DNA of 21,207 bases from Bacillota bacterium (GCA_905372035.1 CAJPNN010000021.1:1-21207); one strand, 5' to 3'; counted from the first letter of the stretch, positions 1 through 8,535 are shown. A program made the numbers and translations. Notes: generated from the sequence alone by a model not told the origin.

Positions 1-112
1 ATAATGACTCCTATCTGAAAGAGCCACACAAATCTCCGTATAAAACTATAAATAATTTTAGCATTTCAACAGGCGTATTTCAAGGCTTCTGATAAAGTTG
101 AAGAATATTTAA

Positions 113-682
113 TCAAAGCTTGAATATAATTCCCAGAACTGCACCGAAAATCATATATATCACTATAGGGATCTTCTTTTTTATCATCGGGATATTCACG
201 GATATAATCACAAATATACTTAAAACATTCCTTAAATTTAAAACTGAGTCTGAGGATATATCAAAATCTTTACTGAATGTGAACTGTATAGATATGAGAC
301 TCCATAATGCAAGCGCTAAAAGAGCGCAAACTGCCGGCCTTAATCCTTGCATTGCACCGTTTATATAAATATTTTCCCGAGTATTTTTCATTAATGTTGA
401 AATAAATATAACGATTATGACCGGCGCCGTTATAAGACCGCAAACTGCACATATTCCTCCTAAGATACCTCCCACATTAATGCCTATAGTTGTAGTAAGG
501 TTTACACCTACAGGTCCCGGACCTGAATTTGCAACAGCTATCATGTCAGCCAAATATTCATGGTTGTACCATTCAGGCTTTGTCACTGCAAGCCTGTCCA
601 AAAATGGCAATGTTGCCAGCCCTCCACCTATAGCAAATAAACCTATTTTGAAAAATTCCCAGTATATAAGCAGGTATATCAT
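113..682 (-). CDS. chrA: Chromate-transporter (CHR) family membrane protein, second half of a split pair
   Basis: This is a 189-residue single-domain CHR protein. The N-terminus has the family motif FxxGxxxxGGG (FKIGLFAIGGG, residues 11-21). A second family motif follows as SGPGPVGVNL (about 53-62), and a glycine-rich LGGICAV segment comes after it. About five to six hydrophobic segments place it in the cytoplasmic membrane. Short CHR proteins normally work as an adjacent pair of dissimilar halves that together match one long ChrA; the partner here is the gene just upstream, whose stop overlaps this ATG in an ATGA (4 nt). The family exports chromate in some bacteria, but most members have untested substrates, so an anion-transport role is inferred. 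It is the last gene of the run that starts with nrdR. The 112 bases beyond its stop show no convincing terminator or gene. Confidence 0.85.
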   Translation of the reverse strand: MIYLLIYWEFFKIGLFAIGGGLATLPFLDRLAVTKPEWYNHEYLADMIAVANSGPGPVGVNLTTTIGINVGGILGGICAVCGLITAPVIIVIFISTLMKNTRENIYINGAMQGLRPAVCALLALALWSLISIQFTFSKDFDISSDSVLNLRNVLSIFVIISVNIPMIKKKIPIVIYMIFGAVLGIIFKL

Positions 683-1227
683 TTTATCATTCCGCCTTTC
701 AGAAATATCGCATTTGCAATACCCGAAAAAGCGGATATCAATACAATAAATACAGGTGAAACTTTAAATATTATTGATATAAGCAACACAAAAATTACGA
801 TAAAATATCCGAAAAATCCCTTCACCCCTCGTTTCCACAAAACTATTACCGTATTTAATATGAGGGCGATCACGACTACCCTTATGCCTGCAAACGCATG
901 CTGTACAGCTTTGACATCAAATCCCGTGTTTATCAGGGATACTGCGATGCTCATTATAAGTACTGAAGGTGTTATCACTCCGAGAGTGGCGATAATCCCT
1001 CCCAATTTTCCTTTGCGCTTATATCCTATAAACGTAGCCACGTTCACGGCTATTATACCGGGTGTACATTGGCCGATCGCATAATAATCAAGCAACTTAT
1101 CTACGGTGGTCCATGATTTGTTGTCAACAAGTTCCCTTATAAGGACCGGCATCATTGCATATCCGCCGCCAAAAGTTGTGACTGCAATCTTGAAAAAAAT
1201 AAAATACAGTTCAAAAAACTCTTTCAT
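679..1227 (-). CDS. chrA: Chromate-transporter (CHR) family membrane protein, first half of a split pair
   Basis: This is a 182-residue short-chain CHR protein. Motifs seen are FFKIAVTTFGGGYAMMPVL near the N-terminus (about residues 11-29) and CTPGIIAVNVATFIGY (about 54-69), followed by a KGKLGGIIATLGVITPS stretch; these are the signature regions of the family. Hydrophobic segments continue to the C-terminus, consistent with an integral membrane protein. The ATG lies nine bases after the stop of the DUF1015 gene and has no clear Shine-Dalgarno sequence, so translation may be coupled to the gene upstream. Its stop overlaps the ATG of the second CHR gene. The pair presumably assembles as a heterodimer. 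Chromate export is known for some family members; the substrate here cannot be read from the sequence. Confidence 0.86.
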   Translation of the reverse strand: MKEFFELYFIFFKIAVTTFGGGYAMMPVLIRELVDNKSWTTVDKLLDYYAIGQCTPGIIAVNVATFIGYKRKGKLGGIIATLGVITPSVLIMSIAVSLINTGFDVKAVQHAFAGIRVVVIALILNTVIVLWKRGVKGFFGYFIVIFVLLISIIFKVSPVFIVLISAFSGIANAIFLKGGMIK

Positions 1228-1236
1228 GTCAAAAAA

Positions 1237-2484
1237 TCAATCCAAGGTATGTAAAAACAGGCCGCTTCCGAGCTTCGGCTCGAACCAGGTAGATTTAGGA
1301 GGCATAATTTTTCCCTCATCTGCAACTTTAAGAAGTTCTTCAGTAGAAACCGGATATACGGCAAATGCCACCTTCATATCTTTATGTGTCCTCCTCTCCA
1401 GTTCTTCAAACCCTCGAATACCTCCTACAAAGTCTATTCTCTTATCAGTTCTGGGATCCTCTATTCCGAGCACAGGTCCAAGTATCCTATCCTGCAAAAT
1501 GTAAACATCCAGACTCTTTACCGGATCATCGTTGTCTATCAAATCATGATTTTTTATCATCACTCTATACCATTCATCGTCAAGAAACATTGAAAACTCA
1601 TGTGTTTCTCTCGGACGTATTTCATCATCTTCCACTTTTTCAACCGCAAATCCCGCAGCTTTTATCTTTGCAATAAATTCCTCTTTACTATAACCGTTTA
1701 AGTCTTTGATGACTCTGTTATAATCAAAAATTTTTAAATCATTGTCGGGAAAAATAGCCGCCATAAAATAATTAAACTCTTCATCTCCCGTAAATTTTTT
1801 TATCTCTTCTCTTTTCCTGAGTCCCACTTTTACAGCTGATGCCGACCTGTGATGTCCGTCTGCAATATATAAGTTGTCAACATCGTCAAAAAGTGTTATT
1901 ATCGGCTCGTACTGTGCTTTTGAAAGCACCCAAAGTATATGTCTTATACCGTCATCGGAAACAATATCATATTCGGGTTCGCTGTTTTCCGCTATACCTT
2001 CTATAATAGACCTTATCTTTAAATTATCTCTATATGTAAGGAATACCGGTTCCGTATTTGCATTACAAACATAAAAATGATTTATTCTGTCCTGTTCCTT
2101 TTCTACTCTTGTAAGCTCATGCCTTTTTATCGTGTTATTCAAGTATTCGTCTATTGAAACACAGGCTACTATGCCCGTCTGCGTTCTCCCGTTCATGACT
2201 TGCCTGTATATGTATACGACAGGTTGCTGTTCTTTAATTAATACACCGTCATCCAAAAATTTATCTATATTGCATCCGGCTTTTTCGTATACTTTTTCAT
2301 CATACGGGTTTATATCATCAGAAAGATCTATTTCCGATCTGCAAATGTGCAAAAAACTGTACGGATTTCCTTCCGCCATGTTCTTTGCTTCTTCTCTGTT
2401 CATAACATCATAAGGCAATGAGATGACTTTTTCAGCGAACTTTTCTGACGGTCTGATTCCTTTAAACGGTCTTACAATAGCCAT
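1237..2484 (-). CDS. DUF1015 family protein with ParB/Srx-like DGHHR motif
   Basis: This 415-residue soluble protein has the DUF1015 hallmarks: an N-terminal VRPFKGIRPSEKFAEKVISLPYDV, a central RHELTRVEKEQDR region (about residues 121-133) and the motif ADGHHRSASA (about 209-218). The DGHHR signature recalls the ParB/sulfiredoxin-like fold used by free-serine kinases such as archaeal SerK, so a small-molecule kinase or nucleotide-binding role is possible. In some clostridia, as I recall, DUF1015 genes sit beside serine biosynthesis genes, but none are here. The function is therefore unassigned. The ATG has an AGGAG eight bases upstream. The gene follows cmk by 11 bases and precedes the CHR pair by nine, so it is an internal operon gene. 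Its length is normal for the family, with no sign of damage. Confidence 0.82.
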   Translation of the reverse strand: MAIVRPFKGIRPSEKFAEKVISLPYDVMNREEAKNMAEGNPYSFLHICRSEIDLSDDINPYDEKVYEKAGCNIDKFLDDGVLIKEQQPVVYIYRQVMNGRTQTGIVACVSIDEYLNNTIKRHELTRVEKEQDRINHFYVCNANTEPVFLTYRDNLKIRSIIEGIAENSEPEYDIVSDDGIRHILWVLSKAQYEPIITLFDDVDNLYIADGHHRSASAVKVGLRKREEIKKFTGDEEFNYFMAAIFPDNDLKIFDYNRVIKDLNGYSKEEFIAKIKAAGFAVEKVEDDEIRPRETHEFSMFLDDEWYRVMIKNHDLIDNDDPVKSLDVYILQDRILGPVLGIEDPRTDKRIDFVGGIRGFEELERRTHKDMKVAFAVYPVSTEELLKVADEGKIMPPKSTWFEPKLGSGLFLHTLD

Positions 2485-2495
2485 AAATTTTTCTC

Positions 2496-3155
2496 CTATC
2501 TTTCCTTTATTATCTTAAGAATTTTATCGACGACTTGATTTATCCCCATACCTGTAGAATCAATGAGCATTGCATCTTCCGCCTGTTTTAACGGATTGTA
2601 TTTCCTCGTGGAATCATTATGATCTCTCTGCCTCATATCTTCCTTAACTTGACTTAAATCCGCATTTTCTCCTCTTTCCAAAAGTTCCTTATATCTGCGC
2701 TTCGCCCTCTCTTCAAGAGAAGCGACGAGAAATATTTTATAATCCGCATCGGGAAAAACATTGGTGCCTATATCTCTTCCATCCATTACAACGCTCTCTT
2801 TTTTTCCCATTTCTCTCTGCATTTCCACTAAAATATCTCTAACTTCTTTTATGGCGGATATATCGGATGCGAGCCTCGAAATCTCTCCCGTCCTTATCAG
2901 TTTTGATACATCTCTGCCGTTTAATAACACCCTGCCGGGTTCAAGCTTTATCTTTATATCAGAAAGATATTTTACAATATCCGTCGTAGAAGAAAAATTT
3001 TTAACTCCACGTTCCGATAAATATAATGCACATGCTCGATACATCGCTCCCGTATCTATATATGCTATATCCAGTGACTTTGCAAGTTCTTGAGCAATAG
3101 TGCTTTTCCCTGCACCCGACGGCCCGTCAACAGCAACAATATACGATTTATCCAC
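2496..3155 (-). CDS. cmk: Cytidylate kinase
   Basis: Cmk phosphorylates CMP and dCMP to the diphosphates using ATP, in pyrimidine salvage and precursor supply for RNA, DNA and CDP-lipids. The 219-residue protein opens with VAVDGPSGAGKST (P-loop GPSGAGKST at residues 11-19), followed by YIDTGAMYRA (substrate binding) and DGRDIGTNVFPDADYKIFLVAS (about 124-145), which is diagnostic for the family. RQRDHNDSTRKYNPLKQAEDA near residues 175-195 is the typical lid and CMP-binding region. The start is GTG with an AGGAGG nine bases upstream; that site lies inside nrdR, and the two genes overlap by eight bases. In other Clostridia cmk often precedes ispH or rpsA; here it precedes a DUF1015 gene. Confidence 0.96.
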   Translation of the reverse strand: MDKSYIVAVDGPSGAGKSTIAQELAKSLDIAYIDTGAMYRACALYLSERGVKNFSSTTDIVKYLSDIKIKLEPGRVLLNGRDVSKLIRTGEISRLASDISAIKEVRDILVEMQREMGKKESVVMDGRDIGTNVFPDADYKIFLVASLEERAKRRYKELLERGENADLSQVKEDMRQRDHNDSTRKYNPLKQAEDAMLIDSTGMGINQVVDKILKIIKER

Positions 3156-3660
3156 CGATGTTATCCTCCTTTACAGTACTGTCCGGCTGCGTATTGCCAA
3201 CACTTTGTCCGTCCCCTAAAAGCTTTTCTATTTCTGCAACAAAAGTATTGACGTCTTTAAATTGTCTGTAAACGGATGCAAACCTGACATATGCCACTTC
3301 ATCAAGCTCTTTTAAATGTTCCATTATAACTTCACCTATGAGATTGCTGCGAACTTCTTTTTCCATCATGTTGTTCAGCCCTCTTTCTATTTCATCAACG
3401 ATCTTTTCGATCTGAAATACAGGCACGGGACGCTTTTCGCAAGCTCTCAAAATTCCGTTAAAAACTTTGTTCCGGTCAAACGCTTCTCTCCTTCCATCCT
3501 TTTTTATAACCATGAAAGTTATATCTTCGACCTTTTCATAAGTTGTGAACCTCTTACTGCAATTGTCACACTCTCTTCTTCTTCGTATGGCATATCCCTC
3601 TTCTGTAGGTCTTGAATCAATGACCCTTGTATCGGAATGTTCGCAATATGGACATCTCAC
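3148..3660 (-). CDS. nrdR: Transcriptional repressor NrdR
   Basis: NrdR is a Zn-ribbon, ATP-cone repressor that senses ATP/dATP and represses ribonucleotide reductase operons through NrdR boxes. Four zinc-ligand cysteines are visible: CPYC (3, 6) and CDNC (31, 34), with RRRREC between them. An ATP-cone domain follows from about residue 48 (MVIKKDGRREAFDRNKVFNGILRAC). The usual length is about 150 residues; this one has 170 because of a polar, probably disordered tail after KLLGDGQ. The start is GTG (GTG AGA TGT CCA) with an AGGAG eight bases upstream. It leads the group nrdR-cmk-DUF1015-CHR-CHR and lies 39 bases after the stop of the glycosidase gene, with no obvious terminator or promoter between them. 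No ribonucleotide reductase gene is in the window. Confidence 0.97.
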   Translation of the reverse strand: MRCPYCEHSDTRVIDSRPTEEGYAIRRRRECDNCSKRFTTYEKVEDITFMVIKKDGRREAFDRNKVFNGILRACEKRPVPVFQIEKIVDEIERGLNNMMEKEVRSNLIGEVIMEHLKELDEVAYVRFASVYRQFKDVNTFVAEIEKLLGDGQSVGNTQPDSTVKEDNIGG

Positions 3661-3699
3661 TTTACTATCTCCTTTCCGGTTTACCGACTGATAAAAAAA

Positions 3700-5292
3700 T
3701 TAAAGTTCCTTGATTAAATTTGCCACTTCTGATTTTGCATACTGTTTTTTAAATATATCACTTCTGAAAAATGCAAATCCCGAAACTTCTCCGCTGTTTC
3801 TCGCATGCCTTACCTGACGTGCAACGATATCATTATATCTCAGCCATTCCGACACTGCATTTCCGTCACGAGTGTTCTGACCTGCATAGGCAAGACTCAA
3901 CCCCACATAAAGAGTAACATCCCCTTGTTTTTTCAAGGCTATCCATCTTTTCAGGTTATTTGCATAAGCATGCGGTGCAATACGTCCGTTCCTCTTCGCT
4001 TCAAATCCCCAATAAAGCTGAGGCATAATATAATCCACATATCCACCGGTGCTGAACCATTTCTCTATATCAACAAAATATGCATCTTTCCTCTTCAAAT
4101 TATCAATATTACCTGCAGGACTTATTCCAAACACGACATTCGGTTTTACAGCTTTTATCGTGCTGTAGCAGGCCGAAACGAGCATATTTACATTATTTCT
4201 TCTCCATGTGACAATATCGGATCCGCTATTTTGTTTCGTATACTCAACATTATCAAAACTTTGCCCTTTAAGTGACGGATAGAAATAATCGTCAAAATGT
4301 ATACCGTCCACATCATATCCTTCCACTATTTCTTTTATACCGTCCGTTATATATTGTCTTACTTCCGCAACCGCCGGGTTAAAATAAAACTGTCCGCTAT
4401 GATTAAGTATCCATCTTTTCTCAAGCCAGCCCGAAAAATATTTTTCCGATCCCCCTTCTATTTCTCCTCCGATCCTATAAGGGTTTACCCATGCATGAAA
4501 TTGCAGACCTCTTGCATGTGCCGCATTTACCATGTAAGCAAGCGGATCATATCCGGGATTTTTTCCCCTTGTCCCTGAAGCATACTTGGACCACGGAAAA
4601 TACTTCGACGGATACATCGCATCTGCAAAAGGCCTCACCTGAACAATAACGCTGTTCATCTTCATAGCCTTTGCATCGTCATACATTTTGTTCACGGCAT
4701 TTTCAAAAGCTCGTCTGTTTTTCGGTACAACATTGAATTCCAGATATGAAATCCACATCGCTCTCATCTCCTGTCCCGCAGAATTGTCAGGTTTCTTAAT
4801 ATCCGGCTTTTCAGTATTCCCGCTATCCTTTGAAGTTGATATGACAACCATACCGGCTTTATAATCATAGTCGACCTTAGCTCCGAATGCTTCCATAACA
4901 ACCCTTATCGGAAGATATATCCTCTGTTTCACCGCAACGGATTCAGTATCGTTTTGTATCATAACTCCGTCTTTAAAAATATATGGAGCACCGAGCGGAA
5001 CTGTAACTTTTACTCCGTCTTTCAAAATTGTAGCCTGTCTGTTTTCCTGATCCCACGAAACTTCAGCACCTATAGCCTCAAGGGTCCCTCTGAGCGGAAC
5101 CTGCGTTCTGTTATTTTTATCAACAAAAGGTGCTCCCAAACTCTTATCAAGTTTTAATACGTTTCCGTTCAAAGATATTCCGGGCATGACGGTTTTTGCG
5201 TACGCATCCATCCGACTTCCTCCGAACAATATAACAATGAACAAAATCAATGCCGTGGCTGCTATGAGCCGATTCTTTTTTATTCTGATCAT
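3700..5292 (-). CDS. Secreted GHL10-type (DUF187/YngK-like) glycoside hydrolase with copper-amine-oxidase-N stalk domain
   Basis: The 530-residue protein begins with a basic N-terminus and a hydrophobic stretch (about residues 9-25) ending near DAYAK, a likely Sec signal peptide. Residues about 36-152 form a copper-amine-oxidase-N-like stalk, as in many clostridial surface proteins: two copies of the pattern VPLR/LPIR..EA.GA.V..D are visible. A polar linker (DSGNTEKPDIKKPDNSAGQ) leads to a GHL10 (DUF187) hydrolase domain: EMRAMWISYLEF at its start, FHAWVNPYR, then VDGIHFDDYFYP carrying the acidic residues expected at the active site, and YIMPQLYW. Family members are thought to act on cell-wall or extracellular glycans; the substrate here is unknown. 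The ATG has a purine-rich GGGAGGGAG upstream. The 104 bases before it show no terminator, and only a weak promoter candidate. Confidence 0.9.
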   Translation of the reverse strand: MIRIKKNRLIAATALILFIVILFGGSRMDAYAKTVMPGISLNGNVLKLDKSLGAPFVDKNNRTQVPLRGTLEAIGAEVSWDQENRQATILKDGVKVTVPLGAPYIFKDGVMIQNDTESVAVKQRIYLPIRVVMEAFGAKVDYDYKAGMVVISTSKDSGNTEKPDIKKPDNSAGQEMRAMWISYLEFNVVPKNRRAFENAVNKMYDDAKAMKMNSVIVQVRPFADAMYPSKYFPWSKYASGTRGKNPGYDPLAYMVNAAHARGLQFHAWVNPYRIGGEIEGGSEKYFSGWLEKRWILNHSGQFYFNPAVAEVRQYITDGIKEIVEGYDVDGIHFDDYFYPSLKGQSFDNVEYTKQNSGSDIVTWRRNNVNMLVSACYSTIKAVKPNVVFGISPAGNIDNLKRKDAYFVDIEKWFSTGGYVDYIMPQLYWGFEAKRNGRIAPHAYANNLKRWIALKKQGDVTLYVGLSLAYAGQNTRDGNAVSEWLRYNDIVARQVRHARNSGEVSGFAFFRSDIFKKQYAKSEVANLIKEL

Positions 5293-5396
5293 CTTAATCT
5301 CCCTCCCGCTGTATTATTAGCAGCAAATCCCCTGATTCAAGCAATGATTTCCAATAACCTAAGAAACCATATATTTTCACTTCTAAAATAAAAAAT

Positions 5397-6044
5397 TTAT
5401 ACCCCTGCAATTTTTTTCAGTGCGTCAATGTCTTTTATCTCTATTCTTTTAAACTTACTGTATAATATGCCGTCAATCTGCATTACTTTTATTTCATTTG
5501 TAGCCGTTGTTACGCTCGTTTTTGCAAGAATGGCTATATCTTCCCTCGGACATTTTAATACAGCCCAAACTTCATCTCCGTATCGGGTCTCCAAACCTTT
5601 TGATATCTGAAGCATTGCCCTTGCTATCCTTTTTATGACACCTACCCTTTCTTCCTTTTCGGCCTGTGCCAAATATTTAACTTTGTTCCCGAGCGAGTTA
5701 TAAACATTAGGATCTATTTCAGGTATTTTAGATTTGAGTGTTTTTAAATTTTCAAGCGGAACACTTAAAATATGGCACTCTTCCAATGCTACTATCACTG
5801 TTTGATGAAAATCGCAGTCATAATACGTAGTTTCACCTAAAAATTCACCCGCCTCCACTTCCATATATGTCCTTTTCTCTTCATCGTCAGACTCCATAAA
5901 AACTCTTACTCTTCCTGATGCCAAATACGAAAAAGGCAAAAACTTTCCGTCACGTGCTACACTTTGTCCTTTTTCCAGAATCACTTTCTCGGAAAAAGGC
6001 TCCATTAAAGAAAATATTTTATTTTTTTCAATCTGTTTTTCCAC
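5397..6044 (-). CDS. Crp/Fnr-family transcriptional regulator
   Basis: The protein has an N-terminal cyclic-nucleotide-binding-like beta-roll (about residues 15-115: LEKGQSVARDG, YLASGRVRVFM, EAGEFLGETTYY) and a C-terminal winged helix-turn-helix (CPREDIAILAKTSVTTATNEIKVMQIDGILY). The key arginine and serine of the cAMP pocket are not obvious in FLGETTYYDCDFHQTVIVALE, and no N-terminal cysteine cluster is present, so neither cAMP nor an Fe-S cluster is a safe ligand guess. The frame stays open upstream, with a GTG at 6074 and an ATG at 6065 that would overlap the previous gene by 17-26 bases. I prefer the GTG at 6044, four bases after that gene's stop, with GAGGAG upstream at a rather long spacing of about 13. 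Targets are unknown. It ends the thrS-DUF2007 group. Confidence 0.85.
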   Translation of the reverse strand: MEKQIEKNKIFSLMEPFSEKVILEKGQSVARDGKFLPFSYLASGRVRVFMESDDEEKRTYMEVEAGEFLGETTYYDCDFHQTVIVALEECHILSVPLENLKTLKSKIPEIDPNVYNSLGNKVKYLAQAEKEERVGVIKRIARAMLQISKGLETRYGDEVWAVLKCPREDIAILAKTSVTTATNEIKVMQIDGILYSKFKRIEIKDIDALKKIAGV

Positions 6045-6048
6045 TTTA

Positions 6049-6333
6049 CTATTCCGTCTCCTCATAATCGTCACTTATATAATCGGGTTCAATAATATTC
6101 TTAGCATCTTCCAAAGCCTTTTCCGGAACATATAACTCTATCGGATATGCTGTTTCCGTACCCATAAAAATTTCCAGAAAATTAGACGCTCCGACAAATT
6201 TCCTGAGACACGGTATATTTTCTCCCCTGAGTTTCGATTCTAAAATATCAGCTTCAAAACTTGATATACACGTACATAGATAAATTCCGTCCCGCCATGA
6301 CTTGTCACTGTTCTGTTTATCATCAAAATACAT
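6049..6333 (-). CDS. DUF2007 (putative signal-transducing) small protein
   Basis: This small acidic protein of 94 residues resembles the DUF2007 family: a beta-strand start (GIYLCTCISSFEADILESKLRGENIPCLRKF), a middle segment, then ELYVPEKALEDAKNIIE, the usual ferredoxin-like alpha-beta pattern ending in an acidic tail. The molecular role of this family is unknown. An in-frame start lies seven codons upstream at 6354, but the ATG at 6333 is chosen because a strong GGAGG lies five bases before it. The gene follows thrS by 40 bases and precedes the Crp-like gene by four, so the three are probably one transcript read through from the thrS T-box leader. Confidence 0.7.
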   Translation of the reverse strand: MYFDDKQNSDKSWRDGIYLCTCISSFEADILESKLRGENIPCLRKFVGASNFLEIFMGTETAYPIELYVPEKALEDAKNIIEPDYISDDYEETE

Positions 6334-6373
6334 TTCAACCTCCAAAAATATCAAACGGTTTCACAATAAAGCA

Positions 6374-8281
6374 TCAGACGGCCTTACTCCTTATTTCTTC
6401 CAAAAGTTTCAAAATAAATTCGTCAGTATTTATCGCTCCGAGTTCGCCCTCTTTAACCGAACGGACCTGTAATGTGTTATCTCCGACTTCCTTTTCACCT
6501 ATAACGCATATATATGCATTTCTTGCATTTCTCGCCTCTCTTATTTTATATCCTATCTTTTCATTCCTTATATCCGCATTGCACCTTATGCCTTTATCTC
6601 TCATTTTATTTCGAACTTCAAGCGCATAATCTGCAAATTTTTCAGTTACGGTTAAAAGATTAACCTGAATCGGTGCCAGCCAAAGCGGAAATTTGCCCGC
6701 AAAATGCTCTGTAAGTATTCCTATAAACCTTTCAATCGAACCGAAAACCACTCTATGAATCATGACAGGCCTGTGTTTTTCTCCGTCACTTCCCACATAT
6801 GTCAGCTCAAATCTCTGAGGCATTTGAAAATCCAGCTGTATAGTACCGCACTGCCAAGTACGTCCCAGACAGTCCTCCAGATGAAAGTCGAGCTTTGGAC
6901 CGTAAAAAGCTCCGTCCCCTTCATTTATCAGATAAGGTATTCCCTTTTCTTCGACCGCCTGTTTCAAGGCCTGTTCCGCATAATCCCATTCTTCCACACT
7001 TCCCATCGAATCTTCAGGTCTCGTTGAAAGTTCAATATGATATTTAAATCCGAACATATTATAGACATAATCTATGAAATCTATTACTCCTACGATCTCA
7101 TCTTTTATCTGTTCGGGGAGCATAAAAATATGCGCATCATCCTGAGTAAAAGTCCTCACTCTCATAAGTCCGTGTAATGCTCCCGAAAGTTCATGTCTGT
7201 GTACCTGTCCCATCTCACAAAGTCTTATAGGCAGATCCCTATAGCTGTACATATGCCTTTTATATGCAAGCATTGCCCCCGGACAATTCATCGGTTTTAT
7301 AGCATAATCCGCTCCGTCTATCTTAGTGAAATACATATTTTCCTGATAGTGATCCCAATGCCCCGACGTATGCCACAGCTCTTCGTTTAAAATCAACGGT
7401 GTTTTAATCTCCTGATAACCTCTCTTTGCATGCTCGTCTCTCCAAAACCTTTCCAGCTCATCCCGTATGATCATTCCGTTCGGGAAAAAGAAAGGAAATC
7501 CGGGTCCTTCTTCAAATATTGCAAACAGATCCATCTCTTTGCCTATTTTCCTGTGATCCCTCTTTTTCGCCTCTTCAAGCTTCGCAATATATTCATCCAA
7601 AGCCTTTTGTTTTGGAAATGATGTCGCATAAATTCTTTGGAGCATCTTATTTTTTTCACTGCCTCTCCAATATGCTCCCGCAACGCTCATAATTTTAAGA
7701 GCCTTTACCTGTCCCGTCCTCGTCAAGTGAGGTCCCGCACAAAGATCTGTAAAATCTCCCTGCTTATAAAATGAAATTTCCTCTCCTTCAGGAAGATCTT
7801 CTATCAGTTCTACCTTATATGGCTCTTTTTTTTCTTTCATAAAAGATATGGCTTCATCTCTGGGTAAAACAAATCTTTCCAGCGGATAATTCGCCTCAAC
7901 TATTTTTTTCATTTCTTTTTCTATATTTGCAAGATCATCATCGGTAAACTTATGATCCAAGTCGAAATCGTAGTAAAATCCGTTATCTATGGCAGGCCCT
8001 ATTCCGAGTTTCGCTTCGGGGAACAGTTTTTTAACAGCCTGTGCCAGAATATGAGAAGATGTATGCCTGAAAGTATCTTTGCCTTTTTCATTGTCAAATT
8101 TTAAAACCTCAAGTTTCACATCCTTATCAAGCCTGTAATCCAAAGGAACAATATCACCGTCTACCATAGCCGAAACCGCTTCTTTGGCCAGACTGTTCGA
8201 AATTTGTTTTATTACATCCGATACATTCTTTCCTTCCTCCACTTTTATTCCCTTACCGTCACTCAACGTTATATTCAGCAT
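6374..8281 (-). CDS. thrS: Threonyl-tRNA synthetase
   Basis: ThrRS charges tRNA-Thr with threonine. The 635-residue protein has all expected domains: an N-terminal TGS domain (residues 1-62), an editing domain with HTSSH (73-77) and CAGPHLTRTG, the class II catalytic core with MNCPGAM (zinc-ligand cysteine), ELSGALHGLMRVRTFTQDDAHIF (motif 2 region) and MIHRVVFGSIERF (motif 3), and a C-terminal anticodon-binding domain. The start is the ATG at 8281 with an AGGAGG five bases upstream. The frame stays open for 30 more codons, to an ATG at 8371, but that stretch is the T-box and its terminator, so it is not coding. Expression is expected to be controlled by uncharged tRNA-Thr through the leader. 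The DUF2007 and Crp-like genes follow closely. Confidence 0.98.
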   Translation of the reverse strand: MLNITLSDGKGIKVEEGKNVSDVIKQISNSLAKEAVSAMVDGDIVPLDYRLDKDVKLEVLKFDNEKGKDTFRHTSSHILAQAVKKLFPEAKLGIGPAIDNGFYYDFDLDHKFTDDDLANIEKEMKKIVEANYPLERFVLPRDEAISFMKEKKEPYKVELIEDLPEGEEISFYKQGDFTDLCAGPHLTRTGQVKALKIMSVAGAYWRGSEKNKMLQRIYATSFPKQKALDEYIAKLEEAKKRDHRKIGKEMDLFAIFEEGPGFPFFFPNGMIIRDELERFWRDEHAKRGYQEIKTPLILNEELWHTSGHWDHYQENMYFTKIDGADYAIKPMNCPGAMLAYKRHMYSYRDLPIRLCEMGQVHRHELSGALHGLMRVRTFTQDDAHIFMLPEQIKDEIVGVIDFIDYVYNMFGFKYHIELSTRPEDSMGSVEEWDYAEQALKQAVEEKGIPYLINEGDGAFYGPKLDFHLEDCLGRTWQCGTIQLDFQMPQRFELTYVGSDGEKHRPVMIHRVVFGSIERFIGILTEHFAGKFPLWLAPIQVNLLTVTEKFADYALEVRNKMRDKGIRCNADIRNEKIGYKIREARNARNAYICVIGEKEVGDNTLQVRSVKEGELGAINTDEFILKLLEEIRSKAV

Positions 8282-8305
8282 TTTATCCTCCTGTATGTTC
8301 AGATT

Positions 8306-8335
8306 AAAAAACCCCAAGTGTAAAAAACACTTGGG
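8306..8335 (-). terminator. Intrinsic terminator of the thrS T-box leader
   Basis: A perfect 9-bp stem (8327-8335 with 8313-8321; CCCAAGTGT/ACACTTGGG) closes a five-base loop and is followed by a run of six U in the transcript (8311-8306). It lies just downstream of the T-box sequence, 24 bases before the thrS start. This is the usual off-state of a T-box attenuator, and competes with an antiterminator that uses the T-box sequence. Confidence 0.95.
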
Positions 8336-8529
8336 ACAGCGTACTGTGGTTCCACCCAAATTTATACTCATTTTATATAACGACAGTCTTACTGCCGGCA
8401 GAAATCTGCTGCTCCGAGCCGGTATTCACAACAGCACAAATAAGTTTGCTTTCAGCTTTGCAATCTCTCTCTGTAAATTGAAGTCTGATGTTACTCTTTC
8501 TCATCTACGCATTTATACTATTCACTTAC
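8306..8529 (-). promoter_or_regulatory. T-box riboswitch leader, probably threonine-specific
   Basis: In the transcript direction the leader shows the T-box signature GGGTGGAACCACAG (about 8344-8357) just before the terminator. Upstream is a Stem I region with GATGAGAAAGAGTAA (AGTA at 8495-8492), an AGAGAG...GCTGAAAGC distal-loop region (about 8474-8448), and GTGAATACCGG on its 3' side. The best specifier codon is ACC (8423-8421), a threonine codon, which fits the downstream gene. The UGGA of the T-box bulge would pair with a tRNA acceptor end UCCA, as expected for many bacterial tRNA-Thr. The general layout is certain; the specifier assignment is by inspection, without a folded model. The expected start is about seven bases after the -10 box. 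Confidence 0.93.
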
Positions 8530-8535
8530 TCATAG

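Noticed and set aside
1..112. Possible short minus-strand gene (17 codons, ATG near position 77) or terminator after the CHR pair
   Set aside because: No ribosome site, no homology, and no stem-loop with a U-run. The edge of the window prevents further judgement.
3661..3699. Small palindrome CGGTAAACCG between the glycosidase and nrdR genes
   Set aside because: The stem is only four bases with a tiny loop and no U-run, so it is not a convincing terminator or operator.
5293..5396. Promoter or terminator between the Crp-like and GHL10 genes
   Set aside because: A TTGCTT/TAATAA-like pair has poor spacing (about 19), and the only hairpin has a wobble pair and no U-run.
8282..8371. N-terminal extension of thrS (30 codons with a CPKC motif)
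   Set aside because: It is the T-box sequence and terminator read in frame. The ATG at 8281 with AGGAGG and the TGS domain mark the true start.
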